Below the pieces are notes generated by a model. The model was not told where the DNA came from, made no database searches, and saw only the letters and a program-made list of their open reading frames with translations. This document shows positions 34,220 to 43,928 of a stretch of 64,000 bases of DNA, in pieces. Every line of letters begins with the position of its first letter. Position 1 is the stretch's first letter. The position numbers and the translations under genes are program-made. Origin of the DNA: Pseudomonas sp. C1C7 (lineage in GTDB: Bacteria > Pseudomonadota > Gammaproteobacteria > Pseudomonadales > Pseudomonadaceae); contig NZ_JABFMP010000018.1 of the NCBI RefSeq assembly GCF_013359595.1, positions 62,001-126,000 of the forward strand. The letters run 5' to 3'.

Positions 34220-35146
34220 TCACAGCTTGGCCTGCAGCAGCGCCTCGAGCTTCTCCTGGTCCCGGGCGAACTGGCGAATGCCCTCGGCCAGTTTCTCGGT
34301 CGCCATGGCGTCCTCGTTGGACAACCAGCGGAACTGCGCCTCGTTGAGGTTCAGGCGTGCTTCACCCGCATGCCCCGGCGCCAGTTTGCGCTCGAGCTTG
34401 CCGGTGTCGGCGGCCAGTTTGTCGATCAGGTCCGGGCTGATGGTCAGGCGGTCGCAGCCGGCCAGTTGCTCGATCTGGCTCAGGTTACGGAAGCTGGCGC
34501 CCATCACCACGGTCTTGTAGTCGTTGGCCTTGTAGTAGTTGTAGATGCGGGTCACCGACTGCACGCCAGGATCGTCCGCGCCGGTGTATTCGTTGCCGGT
34601 GGCTTTCTTGTACCAGTCGTAGATGCGGCCCACGAACGGCGAAATCAGGAACACACCCGCGTCGGCACAGGCCGCGGCCTGGGCGAAGGAGAACAGCAGG
34701 GTCAGGTTGGTCTGGATGCCTTCCTTTTCCAGGATCTCGGCGGCACGGATGCCTTCCCAGGTGGAGGCTATCTTGATCAGCACGCGGTCGCGGCCGACGC
34801 CGGCTTTTTCATACAGCTCGATCAGACGGTGCGCACGCTTGAGCACTGCATCGGTGTCGAACGACAGGCGCGCATCCACTTCAGTGGAAATGCGACCCGG
34901 AATCACCTTGAGGATTTCCTGACCCACCGCGACGCCAAAGCGGTCGCTGGCCAGGCCCACATCGCCCTTGCAGTCGCTGACACAGCGGTTGAGCAGGTCG
35001 GCGTAGCCTGGAATGGCCGCGGCCTTGAGCAGGAGGGAAGGGTTGGTGGTGGCATCCACCGGTTTAACGCGGGCGATTGCTTCGAAGTCACCGGTGTCGG
35101 CAACCACGGTGGTGAATTGCTTGAGTTGTTCCAGCTTGGAAGTCAT
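34220..35146 (-). CDS. tal: Transaldolase
   Basis: 308 residues, type I transaldolase of the non-oxidative pentose phosphate pathway. The Schiff-base lysine is in VLIKIASTWEGIRAAEIL. VDATTNPSLLLKAA and ISPFVGRIYDWYKK are family signatures. ATG 35146 gives the canonical MTSKLEQLKQFTTVVADTGD; the longer frame to 35203 is rejected for lack of similarity. It marks the left edge of the accessory block. In P. aeruginosa its neighbour, as I recall, is dusA, which here lies 24 kb away. Confidence 0.97.
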   Translation of the reverse strand: MTSKLEQLKQFTTVVADTGDFEAIARVKPVDATTNPSLLLKAAAIPGYADLLNRCVSDCKGDVGLASDRFGVAVGQEILKVIPGRISTEVDARLSFDTDAVLKRAHRLIELYEKAGVGRDRVLIKIASTWEGIRAAEILEKEGIQTNLTLLFSFAQAAACADAGVFLISPFVGRIYDWYKKATGNEYTGADDPGVQSVTRIYNYYKANDYKTVVMGASFRNLSQIEQLAGCDRLTISPDLIDKLAADTGKLERKLAPGHAGEARLNLNEAQFRWLSNEDAMATEKLAEGIRQFARDQEKLEALLQAKL

Positions 35147-35358
35147 GAGCGTGCTCTGTCCTATGGGTCTGATGACATTACCCGAGCGCCGACAGCCGCT
35201 CAAGGGCGCATACGTGTATAGACGGTCCCGGCGGCAACATCCTGAAAACGGCTGTTTGAAAGGCGGGCAACATATCGATAATTGAGATACCGAAAGCGCC
35301 CTGAGGTTCCAGGCAACCGACCGCCAGCACCCCGCCAGGTCCGTCTATCGCCTGTGCC

Positions 35359-36324
35359 TCATTCAAGATCCAGCTGGGTTTTGGCAGCCAGTTTGGCCGG
35401 CTTCGGTTGACCGTCGGAGAACAGCAGGCCGAAGTTTTTCTCCCGCTCGTCACTGCCCGAGTCGGTGTTCCGCCATTCGTAGATCGAGGCCAATCCGATC
35501 TTCTGCTTCTTCACATCGCTGATGAACGCGCTGATTTTGGCTGCCTGGCCGTCTGCGCCGCCGTTGGAGGCCAGCGCCGACACGCCCCATTCGCTGATCA
35601 CGCCGGGAATGTGGAAGTTCTGTTGAATGAACGCCTGGGCATTGCTGATCTGGGGGCTCGTCATGCCGTAGGGATGGTAGGAAACCGCATCCAGGCAGTC
35701 GGGGTAGGCACTGACGATCTTGTTCATCGCCACCGTCGACGCGGAACCGGCAGTCGGCGGCCGGGCGAAGCCGAAGCCCACCACCGGCACTGACGGCGGC
35801 TTTTGCTGCAGCGTACTGCACATGGCGTTCATGAAGGGCACGAAGGTGGTGTCGAAACTGCCGGTCGGCCAGTAGGTGCCCAGGTCCGGCTCGTTCCAGA
35901 TCTCGATCGCCACCAGTTGCGATCCATAGGTTTGCTCCAGATCCTTCACGGAACCTGCGAAGCTTTCCCCGGCGGCAGTCAGTTCACTGGTATTGCCCGG
36001 CGATGTGGTCAGCGCCTTGGTCGAACGCATGGTCAGCAGCACCGGCAGGCCGGAGGAGCGGGCAGCGGCGAACGCATCGCTAACCTGTTTTTGATAAGCC
36101 TTGCCGCCCAGGCTGTTGGTCCAGACGCCAAAGCGCACGAAGCCGAAACCCTGCGCCTTGATGTCCTCGGCATCGGCGGCGGTAAAGCTCTGGATCTTGA
36201 CCTGAACACCGATGTTCTTGTTGGCGGCCAATGCTGGAAACAGCTCGTTGGCGTGCACCTGGCTGGCGGCACCGAGCATCATCAAGGTCGAAAGGGTAAG
36301 TCGTTTCAAATGTACCGAATTCAT
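35359..36324 (-). CDS. Secreted GH39-like (PslG-like) glycoside hydrolase
   Basis: 321 residues with a Sec signal peptide (cleavage after VHA, about residue 25). The mature part is a clan GH-A TIM barrel. The acid/base Glu145 is in AIEIWNEPDLG and the nucleophile Glu245 in GVISEWGVSA, with VSYHPYG (His217) between. This is the GH39/GH5 layout, most like PslG, an endoglycosidase within the psl exopolysaccharide operon. It is divergent from the polysaccharide operon starting at 36629, so it probably trims or releases that polymer in the periplasm. GAGGAGA precedes ATG 36324. Confidence 0.75.
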   Translation of the reverse strand: MNSVHLKRLTLSTLMMLGAASQVHANELFPALAANKNIGVQVKIQSFTAADAEDIKAQGFGFVRFGVWTNSLGGKAYQKQVSDAFAAARSSGLPVLLTMRSTKALTTSPGNTSELTAAGESFAGSVKDLEQTYGSQLVAIEIWNEPDLGTYWPTGSFDTTFVPFMNAMCSTLQQKPPSVPVVGFGFARPPTAGSASTVAMNKIVSAYPDCLDAVSYHPYGMTSPQISNAQAFIQQNFHIPGVISEWGVSALASNGGADGQAAKISAFISDVKKQKIGLASIYEWRNTDSGSDEREKNFGLLFSDGQPKPAKLAAKTQLDLE

Positions 36325-36628
36325 GTCCGTTCTCCTCATGAGAGTTGACATCAGTCATTAGTTATTCCGTTACTTGAAATTCGATGATTGTCAGGCGCTG
36401 AAGTGCACGAATGTTAATTTTTGTCGGGTAGTAAATGTTAGATAACGCTCGTTATTTTTGGTCCGGCAATTCTGGTTGGGGGACTTTCCGCGGCTGTGGT
36501 ACTTAATGCACCTGTACTTGCAGGGTGAATCTATTTCTGAGTGCAGGAAGGTTGTGCGGGTTCATTAAACCTGCGCGACGTAGTGGCCGATCAGCATTAC
36601 ACGGGCAGCATTACACAGGAAAGTAACC
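36325..36628. other. Divergent control region of the exopolysaccharide operon
   Basis: 304 bases, more A+T-rich than the surroundings, between the secreted hydrolase (minus) and the phosphatase gene (plus). It should contain the promoters for both units. I could not identify a specific operator or sigma-54 site. Confidence 0.5.
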
Positions 36629-37069
36629 TTGTTCAAAAATATTCTTGTCGTATGCGTGGGCAATATTTGCCGCAGTCCTACGGCAGAACTGTTGCTGCGC
36701 AACGCATTGGCAACTTCATCGATCAGCGTGACCTCGGCAGGCCTTGCCGCACGGGTCGGCGAAGCCATGGAGCCGTCGGCGCGGCAGGTCCTGGAAGACC
36801 GCGGGCACAGCGCCGAGGCGTTCAAGGCCCGGCAACTCACATCGGACATCGTCAATGAATCAGACCTGATTCTGGTGATGGAAAAAGAGCATGTAAAACA
36901 AGTACTGAAGATTGCATCCCACGCCCGGGGCAAGGTGTTTCTGCTCGGTAAATGGCAGAGCGAACGAGAAATACAAGACCCTTATCGTCAAGGACAAGCA
37001 GCATTTATTCATGCCCATGCATTGATTGAAGATGCTGTTTGCTCATGGGCGCAGCGCCTCGGACATTGA
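36629..37069 (+). CDS. Low-molecular-weight protein tyrosine phosphatase (Wzb/Etp type)
   Basis: 146 residues. The CX5R active site is CVGNICR (Cys9, Arg15) and the general acid Asp is in IQDPYRQG (about residue 116). It dephosphorylates the tyrosine autokinase encoded next, a cycle needed for polymer export. The start is a TTG (36629) preceded by ACAGGAAAG. No better start exists because the CX5R loop begins at residue 9. First gene of the plus-strand exopolysaccharide operon. Confidence 0.9.
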   Translation: MFKNILVVCVGNICRSPTAELLLRNALATSSISVTSAGLAARVGEAMEPSARQVLEDRGHSAEAFKARQLTSDIVNESDLILVMEKEHVKQVLKIASHARGKVFLLGKWQSEREIQDPYRQGQAAFIHAHALIEDAVCSWAQRLGH

Positions 37070-37108
37070 TCAATATTCTTCAGACCCGTGAATGGTAAGA
37101 ACAGACTT

Positions 37109-39334
37109 ATGCAGTTACCGTCAGTCATCAGCACCCGCGATAACGAGCAAGACAATATTGATCTTCTCGGTATATTCGGCACTTTAATCGATCAGAAATG
37201 GTTGATCGGCGCATTCACCGGCGCATTCATGGCGGCCGGTGTCGCCTATGCGATTCTGTCGACGCCGGTGTACCTGGCGAATGCGCTGGTTCAGGTCGAA
37301 CCGAAGAAGAACGACATGCTCGGTTTTTCCGACCTCAACAGCATGCTCGGCGGGCAATCGCCGTCGGTGACCGAGATCGGCATCATCAAGTCCCGCGCGG
37401 TGATCGGCCGAACCGTCGATGACCTGCACCTGGACATCGACGTTACTCCCAACACCTTTCCGGTAATTGGCGGGTTTCTCGCGCGGCGTTTCCGCGGCGA
37501 GACACCCGAAAGTGTTGCGGCGCCGCGTTTTGGCTTGAACAGCTATGCGTGGGGCGGTGAGCGGCTGGACATTGCGCGACTCAATCTGCCCAACGAACTG
37601 CTGGGCAAGAAGCTCACACTGGTCGCCGGCGAGCAGCAGCGTTTCCAGCTGTTCGATGACAGCGACAACCTGCTGGCCGAAGGTGTTGTCGGCACGGCTT
37701 TTGTCCAGGACGGCGTGGAAGGTCTGGTGACCCACCTGCAGGCCAATCCCGGCACTCGCTTCGAGGTGGTGCGCAGTGCAAGGATCGTGACCATCCAGAA
37801 CTATCAGGATGGCCTGGATATTTCCGAGCAGGGCAAGGAGTCCGGCATCATTCGCCTGGCCCTGGCCAGCACCGACGCGGCCGAAGCCGTGCGGATCCTC
37901 AATAAAGTCTCGTCGTTGTACGTGGAGCAGAACGTGCAGCGCACCTCCGCCGAAGCGGCGCAGAGCCTGGACTTCCTGCAAGGCCAGCTGCCGCAGGTCA
38001 AGCGGGATCTGGCCAAGGCCAGCGAAGCGCTGAACGGCTACCAGACCCGCGGCAAGACCGTGAACATTTCCCTCGAAACCCAATCGGTGTTGGAGCAGAT
38101 CGTCAGCCTGGACACGCGGATTTCCGAGCTGAAAATGCAGCAGGCCGAGCTGGATCGCAAATTCACCAAGCAGCATCCGGCGTATCGCGCGCTGATGACC
38201 CAGATCGGTGAATTGACCCAGCAACAGAAGGCGCTGGAGAGCAAATCCCAGAACCTGCCTTCGACCCAGCAGGAACTGTTGAACCTGACCCGCGACGTGG
38301 AAGTGGCCTCGCAGATCTACACCCAATTGCTGAACAAATCCCAGGAACTGGACATCGTCCGGGCAGGGGCAGTGGGCAATGCGCGGTTGATCGACACCGC
38401 GGATGTCGACCTGACCAACCCGGTCAAACCGCGCAAGGCGCTGATCGTGCTGATCGCCACCTTCCTCGGCGCGTTTGTCGGCGTAGCGCTGGTGCTGCTG
38501 CGCAAATCCCTGAGCCGCGGCCTGGAAGGGCCGGAAGCCATCGAGCAACTGGGCTTGCCGGTGTACGCCTCGATTCCCTACAGCGCGCTGCAACAGGAAG
38601 AAGACAGCAAGAAGCTCCGCGCGAAAAAGGAGGCCGACCAGGCCTATCTGCTGGCGCTGCGTAACCCCACGGACCTGTCCATCGAGTCGATCCGAAGCCT
38701 GCGCACCTGCCTGCACTTCGCGGCGCTGGATTCGACCAACAACCGCATCATGATTTCGGGCCCCAGCCCTCAGGTCGGCAAGACCTTCGTCTCCTCCAAC
38801 CTCGCCGCCGTCATGGCGCAGAGCGGGCAGCGCGTGGTGCTGATCGACGCCGACATGCGCAAGGGCCATCTGCACAAGACCCTGAACACGCCGATCGCCA
38901 ATGGCCTGTCGGACCTGCTGGTCAAGCGTTGCACCATCGACCAGGCGATCAACACCGTCGAAGTCGAGAACCTGCATTTCATCAGCCGTGGACAGGTCCC
39001 GCCCAACCCATCGGAGCTGTTGATGCACGCCAACTTCCGCGAGCTGATGGCCGAACTCAGCGAGCGCTACGACGTGGTGATCATCGACACGCCGCCACTG
39101 TTGGCGGTGACCGATGCGGCGATTGTCGGCCGTGAAGCGGCGATCAGCCTGATCGTCACGCGCTTTGCCGTGAACCCCGCCAAAGAGATCGAGTTGACCA
39201 TTCGCCGCTTTGCCCAGAACGGCATCGAGTTGAAGGGTGCCGTGTTCAACGGCGTCGAGAAACGGGCCGCCAGTTACTACGGCAACGGTGGTTACGGTTA
39301 TTACAACTACGAATACGCGTCGGACAAATCCTGA
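37109..39334 (+). CDS. Polysaccharide co-polymerase / tyrosine autokinase (Wzc/Etk type)
   Basis: 741 residues. A Wzz chain-length domain lies between two membrane segments (about residues 31-50 and 444-464), with periplasmic coiled coils between. The cytoplasmic BY-kinase follows: Walker A GPSPQVGKTF (about 551), Walker A' VVLIDADMRKG, Walker B VVIIDTPPLL (about 655). The C-terminus is a tyrosine cluster, seven Tyr in the last 22 residues, the autophosphorylation tail. It sets chain length and gates export with the OPX protein encoded at 49649. The start is uncertain: ATG 37109 or GTG 37088, neither with a strong Shine-Dalgarno. Confidence 0.93.
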   Translation: MQLPSVISTRDNEQDNIDLLGIFGTLIDQKWLIGAFTGAFMAAGVAYAILSTPVYLANALVQVEPKKNDMLGFSDLNSMLGGQSPSVTEIGIIKSRAVIGRTVDDLHLDIDVTPNTFPVIGGFLARRFRGETPESVAAPRFGLNSYAWGGERLDIARLNLPNELLGKKLTLVAGEQQRFQLFDDSDNLLAEGVVGTAFVQDGVEGLVTHLQANPGTRFEVVRSARIVTIQNYQDGLDISEQGKESGIIRLALASTDAAEAVRILNKVSSLYVEQNVQRTSAEAAQSLDFLQGQLPQVKRDLAKASEALNGYQTRGKTVNISLETQSVLEQIVSLDTRISELKMQQAELDRKFTKQHPAYRALMTQIGELTQQQKALESKSQNLPSTQQELLNLTRDVEVASQIYTQLLNKSQELDIVRAGAVGNARLIDTADVDLTNPVKPRKALIVLIATFLGAFVGVALVLLRKSLSRGLEGPEAIEQLGLPVYASIPYSALQQEEDSKKLRAKKEADQAYLLALRNPTDLSIESIRSLRTCLHFAALDSTNNRIMISGPSPQVGKTFVSSNLAAVMAQSGQRVVLIDADMRKGHLHKTLNTPIANGLSDLLVKRCTIDQAINTVEVENLHFISRGQVPPNPSELLMHANFRELMAELSERYDVVIIDTPPLLAVTDAAIVGREAAISLIVTRFAVNPAKEIELTIRRFAQNGIELKGAVFNGVEKRAASYYGNGGYGYYNYEYASDKS

Positions 39335-39375
39335 GTGTCAGCGACTGTTTTTACATGCATGGAAGTGGGTGGGCT

Positions 39376-40458
39376 GTGAAAAAAATATTGCACGTAGCCG
39401 AAACGATCAAGGGTGGTGTCGCCACGGTTATCCGCACGATTTCCGCGCCGCCGGAAGGCGATACCTCCAACTATGAGCTGATCTACCTGATCCCGTTCGA
39501 TCAGCGCAAAGAGTTGCACGGTATCGACGAACAACAGATCAGGACCTTCGACAGGACCCGCCGCGATGTGCTGTCGCTGCTGCGTTTTGCCTGGCAACTG
39601 ACCCGGGTGATCCTCAAGGAAAAACCCCAGGTCGTGCATCTGCACAGCACCTTTTCCGGGGTGATCGGGCGCTGCGTGTGCCTGGTCCTGCGGCCGTGGC
39701 GCTCGCCGAAAATCGTCTACTGCCCCCACGCCTTTTCATTCCTGATGGAAAGCTCGCCGGCCAAGCAGAAGGTCTATTCGCTGATCGAACGGGCGTTGCA
39801 GAAGGTCACCGACGTGATCATTTGCGTCAGCCAGTACGAGATGGACAAGGCCGCCGCGTTCGGCATCGATCGTCACCGCATGAAGCTGATCTACAACGGC
39901 ATTCATCACCGGGACGATCCGCAGAAGGACGATGAGCAGAAGCCGATTCACCTGCTGTTTGTCGGTCGTCTCGACTACCAGAAAGGTTTCGATGTGCTGC
40001 TCAAGGCGTACGCCAAGGTGCAACGCAGCGACATGAAACTGACGGTGGTGGGCAGTGCGGTCAACGAGGAATCCGTCGAACGGCCCGAGATGGACTCGGT
40101 GGAATACCTGCCCTGGGTCACACCGACCGAGGTCAATGCGCTTTATCAAAAGGCCGATGCGCTGATCGTGCCCAGTCGCTGGGAAGGTTTCGCCATGGTG
40201 CCGCTGGAAGGCATGGCCATGGGGCTGCCGGTGATCGCCAGCGATTGCACCTCGTTGCCCGAACTGGTCAGCCACGGGGTGACGGGCTACGTGTTCCCGA
40301 CCGGCGATCACCAGGCCCTGGCCGATGTGCTGGTGGACATCCAGAAGCCGCGTCTGCAGGACCTTGGCGCCGAAGGCCGCAAGACCGTGCGCGAGCGCTT
40401 CAGTGCCGCGTTGATGATCCGGCAAACCTATGACGTGTATTCCGCTCAAACTTATTAA
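39376..40458 (+). CDS. Glycosyltransferase family 4
   Basis: 360 residues, GT-B fold. The N-terminus is KKILHVAETIKGGVATVI. C-terminal retaining GT4 motifs are FVGRLDYQKGFDVLLKAY and EGFAMVPLEGMAMGLPVIASD (the E-x7-E nucleotide-sugar site). It probably adds the second sugar to the undecaprenyl-linked primer made by the WcaJ-type enzyme. It is the only non-priming glycosyltransferase I see in the block. GTG 39376 has GGAAGTGGGTGG just upstream; the in-frame ATG 39355 has no Shine-Dalgarno. Confidence 0.9.
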   Translation: MKKILHVAETIKGGVATVIRTISAPPEGDTSNYELIYLIPFDQRKELHGIDEQQIRTFDRTRRDVLSLLRFAWQLTRVILKEKPQVVHLHSTFSGVIGRCVCLVLRPWRSPKIVYCPHAFSFLMESSPAKQKVYSLIERALQKVTDVIICVSQYEMDKAAAFGIDRHRMKLIYNGIHHRDDPQKDDEQKPIHLLFVGRLDYQKGFDVLLKAYAKVQRSDMKLTVVGSAVNEESVERPEMDSVEYLPWVTPTEVNALYQKADALIVPSRWEGFAMVPLEGMAMGLPVIASDCTSLPELVSHGVTGYVFPTGDHQALADVLVDIQKPRLQDLGAEGRKTVRERFSAALMIRQTYDVYSAQTY

Positions 40459-40472
40459 GTAGACATCAGCTC

Positions 40473-41585
40473 ATGAACGTAACGATTTTGCACGGCTACA
40501 GCGCGTCCAACTCCGGCGACGGCCTGCTCGTGGATCTGGCGATTGCCCTGGTGCAACGCAACTTTGGCGAAGACACCACGATCAACGTCGTGGCCTCCGA
40601 TCCCGAGTCTTTCAGCTATCTGCCCCACAAGCGTTACGACGCACCGGTGATGGCGGCCAAGGGGCTGGGGCGGGTCAAGCAGGCGGTGTTCCTCAACCAG
40701 TCCTACGCCGGGCTCGCGGATCTGCTCAAGACCACCGACCTGATCGTTGGCGTCGGCGGCGGCTACATGCGTTCCAAAAGCGCCTTCGAGCACATCAAAT
40801 TGAAACTGGGACACGCCAAGCAGCTGGAAACCGCGATCCTGAGCAAGGTGCCGTCGGTTTACCTGCCGCAAAGCATCGGCCCGTTCCACGGTGAGAGCAG
40901 CAAGATCGTCGAGCATTACGCCAGCGCCGACGCGGTGTTCGTGCGCGATAACCGCTCCTCGGCGATGTTCGATGCCTGTGAAAACGTCTACCGCGCGCCC
41001 GATCTGGCGGTGCAGTCGCTGGCCAGCAAAATCCTCATGCAACCCAAGTTCACCCGCTGCGCATCGTCGCCGGCGGTGGTGTGCGTGGTGCTGCGCAAGC
41101 CGCCGCAGTGGAGCAAAGAGAAGAAGGTCGCCTACGTGGCCAATCTGAAGGTGCTGCTGCAGCGCCTGAAGAACAAGAGCAAGGTGATTTGCGCGGTGCA
41201 GAGCGCCGTGCGTGGCAACGATGACGGCGCGTTTTATCGCGAGCTGGGCATTACCGAGGAACTGCTGTCGTTGAAGGCGACCATCGCCAAACATCAGCCG
41301 GACCTGGTCATTTCCGTGCGCCTGCACGGCGCCATCGAATCCTTGTTGTCGGGCGTGCCGGCGTACCACATCAGCTATGAGCGCAAGGGCTTTGGCGCCT
41401 ATCAGGACATGGGCGTGGAAGACTGGGTGATCAATGGCGGCGATATCGATGTCGACACCATCATCAACACGGTCTACGCGCCGAACGCCTTGGCCAGTTT
41501 CGGCAAACGCCTGACCGACACCTGCCGCGAGATCGAAGCCAAGTCGGTGATGATGGACGACATCATCAAGGGAATCGTTCGATGA
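40473..41585 (+). CDS. Polysaccharide pyruvyl transferase family protein
   Basis: 370 residues of the CsaB/ExoV/WcaK-type pyruvyl transferase family. Typical features are the N-terminal GYSASNSGDGLLVDLAI, LIVGVGGGYMR, YLPQSIGPF and the C-terminal VISVRLHGAIESLLSGVPAYHISYE. It transfers a pyruvate ketal from phosphoenolpyruvate to a sugar, making the polymer acidic. It lies 14 bases after the GT4 gene; its stop overlaps the flippase start. Confidence 0.9.
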   Translation: MNVTILHGYSASNSGDGLLVDLAIALVQRNFGEDTTINVVASDPESFSYLPHKRYDAPVMAAKGLGRVKQAVFLNQSYAGLADLLKTTDLIVGVGGGYMRSKSAFEHIKLKLGHAKQLETAILSKVPSVYLPQSIGPFHGESSKIVEHYASADAVFVRDNRSSAMFDACENVYRAPDLAVQSLASKILMQPKFTRCASSPAVVCVVLRKPPQWSKEKKVAYVANLKVLLQRLKNKSKVICAVQSAVRGNDDGAFYRELGITEELLSLKATIAKHQPDLVISVRLHGAIESLLSGVPAYHISYERKGFGAYQDMGVEDWVINGGDIDVDTIINTVYAPNALASFGKRLTDTCREIEAKSVMMDDIIKGIVR

Positions 41586-42811
41586 TATTCCGGCTGTTGC
41601 TCCGGGGCGGGGCCCTGGGTGCGAAGTTTCTGCTGGTGTTGGCCATCACCCATTACCTGGGCTACGACGCCCTGGGTTTTTACGGCGTGGTGGTGGCCGC
41701 GTCGCTGATCGCTTCGAAGTTCTATAGTGTTGGTTTCAGTTCCGAAATCAACCGCCTGATCAGCGTCGGCCTGAGTTCGCGGCGGGTCGTCAACAAGGTG
41801 CTGCTGCTGTACCTGGCCGTAGGGCTGGTGCTTTCGGTAGCGACGGTGGCGATCTATTCGCTGTTCCAGGACGTGCAGGCCAGTACCGCGCTGATTCTCT
41901 GCGTGACGCTGGTGCTGCTCACCGAGCACCTGTCGTTCGAGATCAACTCCTTCGTGTTCTCCGCGCAGAAAGCCACCTGGGGCGCGATGCTGTTTTTCAT
42001 CAAGACCGGCCTCTGGGCGTTGCTGGCGGTGGGCGGGATGATGCTCGGTCGGGTGTCGGCGATCGACACGGTGCTGTGGCTGTGGGTCGCGGCCAACGTC
42101 GTGGTGATGGTGATGGGTTATCTGATCGTGGCGAAGCTGCATGAGGGCCGGGTCAAGGGTGAACTGGGGGCGACGTCGGTGTGGAAGGCCGGCTTGCCGT
42201 TCTATCTGGGCACCGGCCTGATTGCGTTGAGTCAGTACGTCGAGCGCTTCCTCATCATCGACATCGAGCCTTACGCCAGCCTGGGTAAATACGTGTATGC
42301 CTGGTCGGCGGCCAACACTTTGCAGGCGTTGTCCTATGCGGTGGTGGCGGTGGTGGGCATTCCGGTGCTGTCCAAGCGTTTTCAGCGCGACCAGCAGGCG
42401 TTCACGGTCCGCGAACTGTTCGTCAATCAGTGGGTCATGCGTTCGCTGATGGTGTCCGCGGCGGTGGCGGTGCTGATCTATCTGTTCTTCAACGTGGTGC
42501 TGGATTACGTCGCCGCGACGGTGCCGCGTCCGGATAACGCGATCCTCGGCGTGCTGATTGTTTCCTTCGCCCTGCGGGCCATCGGCGACATCGTCTGGGG
42601 TGGTTTGATCGCCTCGAAAAACAGCCGGGTGTCGGTGGCCAGTGCAGCCATCTGCCTGCTGGTATCGACGCCGGTCAGCTATCTGCTGATCAAGCACCAT
42701 TCGATTTATGGCGCGGCCTGGGGCAACGTTTTTGCGATCATCGTGCAGCTCGGCGTGATCGCCGTGCTGACCCGTGCGCCGCGAGGAAAAGGTGCCTTGG
42801 CATGGGATTGA
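41582..42811 (+). CDS. Lipid-linked oligosaccharide flippase (Wzx-like)
   Basis: 409 residues with about 12 predicted membrane segments and a basic N-terminus (MIFRLLLRGGALGAKFLLVLAITHYLG) typical of the MATE-like polysaccharide transporter superfamily. It should move the undecaprenyl-linked repeat unit to the periplasm. It overlaps the pyruvyl transferase stop (ATGA) and the next gene by 10 bases, so the genes are tightly coupled. Confidence 0.85.
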   Translation: MIFRLLLRGGALGAKFLLVLAITHYLGYDALGFYGVVVAASLIASKFYSVGFSSEINRLISVGLSSRRVVNKVLLLYLAVGLVLSVATVAIYSLFQDVQASTALILCVTLVLLTEHLSFEINSFVFSAQKATWGAMLFFIKTGLWALLAVGGMMLGRVSAIDTVLWLWVAANVVVMVMGYLIVAKLHEGRVKGELGATSVWKAGLPFYLGTGLIALSQYVERFLIIDIEPYASLGKYVYAWSAANTLQALSYAVVAVVGIPVLSKRFQRDQQAFTVRELFVNQWVMRSLMVSAAVAVLIYLFFNVVLDYVAATVPRPDNAILGVLIVSFALRAIGDIVWGGLIASKNSRVSVASAAICLLVSTPVSYLLIKHHSIYGAAWGNVFAIIVQLGVIAVLTRAPRGKGALAWD

Positions 42812-43914
42812 AATTGCCCTGCATCGAGTTTCGCGGGCAGAAACTCGATTCGTCGCTGTCGTTCCTGATCCTGTTCAGCGGCCTGTTCCTGTCGGTGGCC
42901 ATGCCGCTGCTGATCTCCCGGGACCCGGGACCGGACGCCATGACGTTGTGGTCGTCCTATGCCCGGGCTGACAACTGCAACTTCTGGAATCCCTTCTCGC
43001 CGGATCGATCGTCCTACGAGTGTTCGGCATTTCTCCTGCGGCCCACCGGGATCAATCTGACCAATGCCTGGGCCTACGGCATGTTCTGCAATTTCCTGCT
43101 GACGACGATTCCGGTCTTCATCTTCCGGCGCATGCCGCTGACGATATTTTTTACCCTGTGCCTGTGGGGCGTGGTCCGTTCGTTCTTCCTGGAAAACCTG
43201 ACCAAGGAAATCATCGTGTCGGTGGCGGTGCTGTCGATCCTGCTGACTTCCTATTCCAGGCAATACCGTGTCGGGTTCTTCGTCTCCGCGCTGATCTATG
43301 GCGTGCTGATTCGGCCTTACTGGATTCTGTTTTCCATGGCCTGGGTCGGGGTTTGCGTGATGAAGAAGTACGTTTCGCGCACGACCTTTTTCCTGATGCT
43401 GTTCCTGTTCTACCTGGCCATCGCCACGGCGATTCAGCTGGCACTCGGTTACTCGGTGTCGTCGATTCGCGCCAGCAACAACGAGTTGCGCACGGCGGGG
43501 GAGGAGGGCTCGAAGTCGTTGATCGTGTCCTGGATCAGCGGTGGTGACTTCGTTTCCCAGGCGATCGACTCGATGGTGATCTTCTTCCGCCTGTCGTTCC
43601 CGGTGGAGCTGATCATGCTGTCCGGTCCCGGCCAGGTGATCTTCGTGTCGTTGATGATCATGACCGCCTTGCTGCTGTTCAAGGTGATCACCTCGTCCGA
43701 GTACAAGGGCGTGCCGATCCAGACCAAGGCCAAGGAGCTGATCGCGATTCCGTTGTCCTTCCTGCTGGTTCAAGGGTTGTTCGAGCCGGACTTCGGTTCC
43801 TTCGCCCGGCACTTTTCCATGGTGGTGCCGGTGCTGTTCGTCGGGCTTGGGCTGATGCTGCGAGCGCGAAAACCGGTGTTGGTTGAATCGAGAGTTCCGA
43901 ACCTGGAAACATGA
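42802..43914 (+). CDS. Multi-spanning membrane protein, probable Wzy-type polymerase
   Basis: 370 residues with roughly ten hydrophobic segments and a periplasmic stretch of about 60 residues around 45-85 (the PFSPDRSSYECS region), plus a second around 215-250. I recognise no named family. Wzy polymerases are very divergent, and this is the only unassigned membrane protein in an otherwise complete Wzx/Wzy-type operon, so polymerase is the best inference. It begins 10 bases inside the flippase gene. Confidence 0.6.
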   Translation: MGLKLPCIEFRGQKLDSSLSFLILFSGLFLSVAMPLLISRDPGPDAMTLWSSYARADNCNFWNPFSPDRSSYECSAFLLRPTGINLTNAWAYGMFCNFLLTTIPVFIFRRMPLTIFFTLCLWGVVRSFFLENLTKEIIVSVAVLSILLTSYSRQYRVGFFVSALIYGVLIRPYWILFSMAWVGVCVMKKYVSRTTFFLMLFLFYLAIATAIQLALGYSVSSIRASNNELRTAGEEGSKSLIVSWISGGDFVSQAIDSMVIFFRLSFPVELIMLSGPGQVIFVSLMIMTALLLFKVITSSEYKGVPIQTKAKELIAIPLSFLLVQGLFEPDFGSFARHFSMVVPVLFVGLGLMLRARKPVLVESRVPNLET

Positions 43915-43928
43915 GTTGAGGCTACGTT

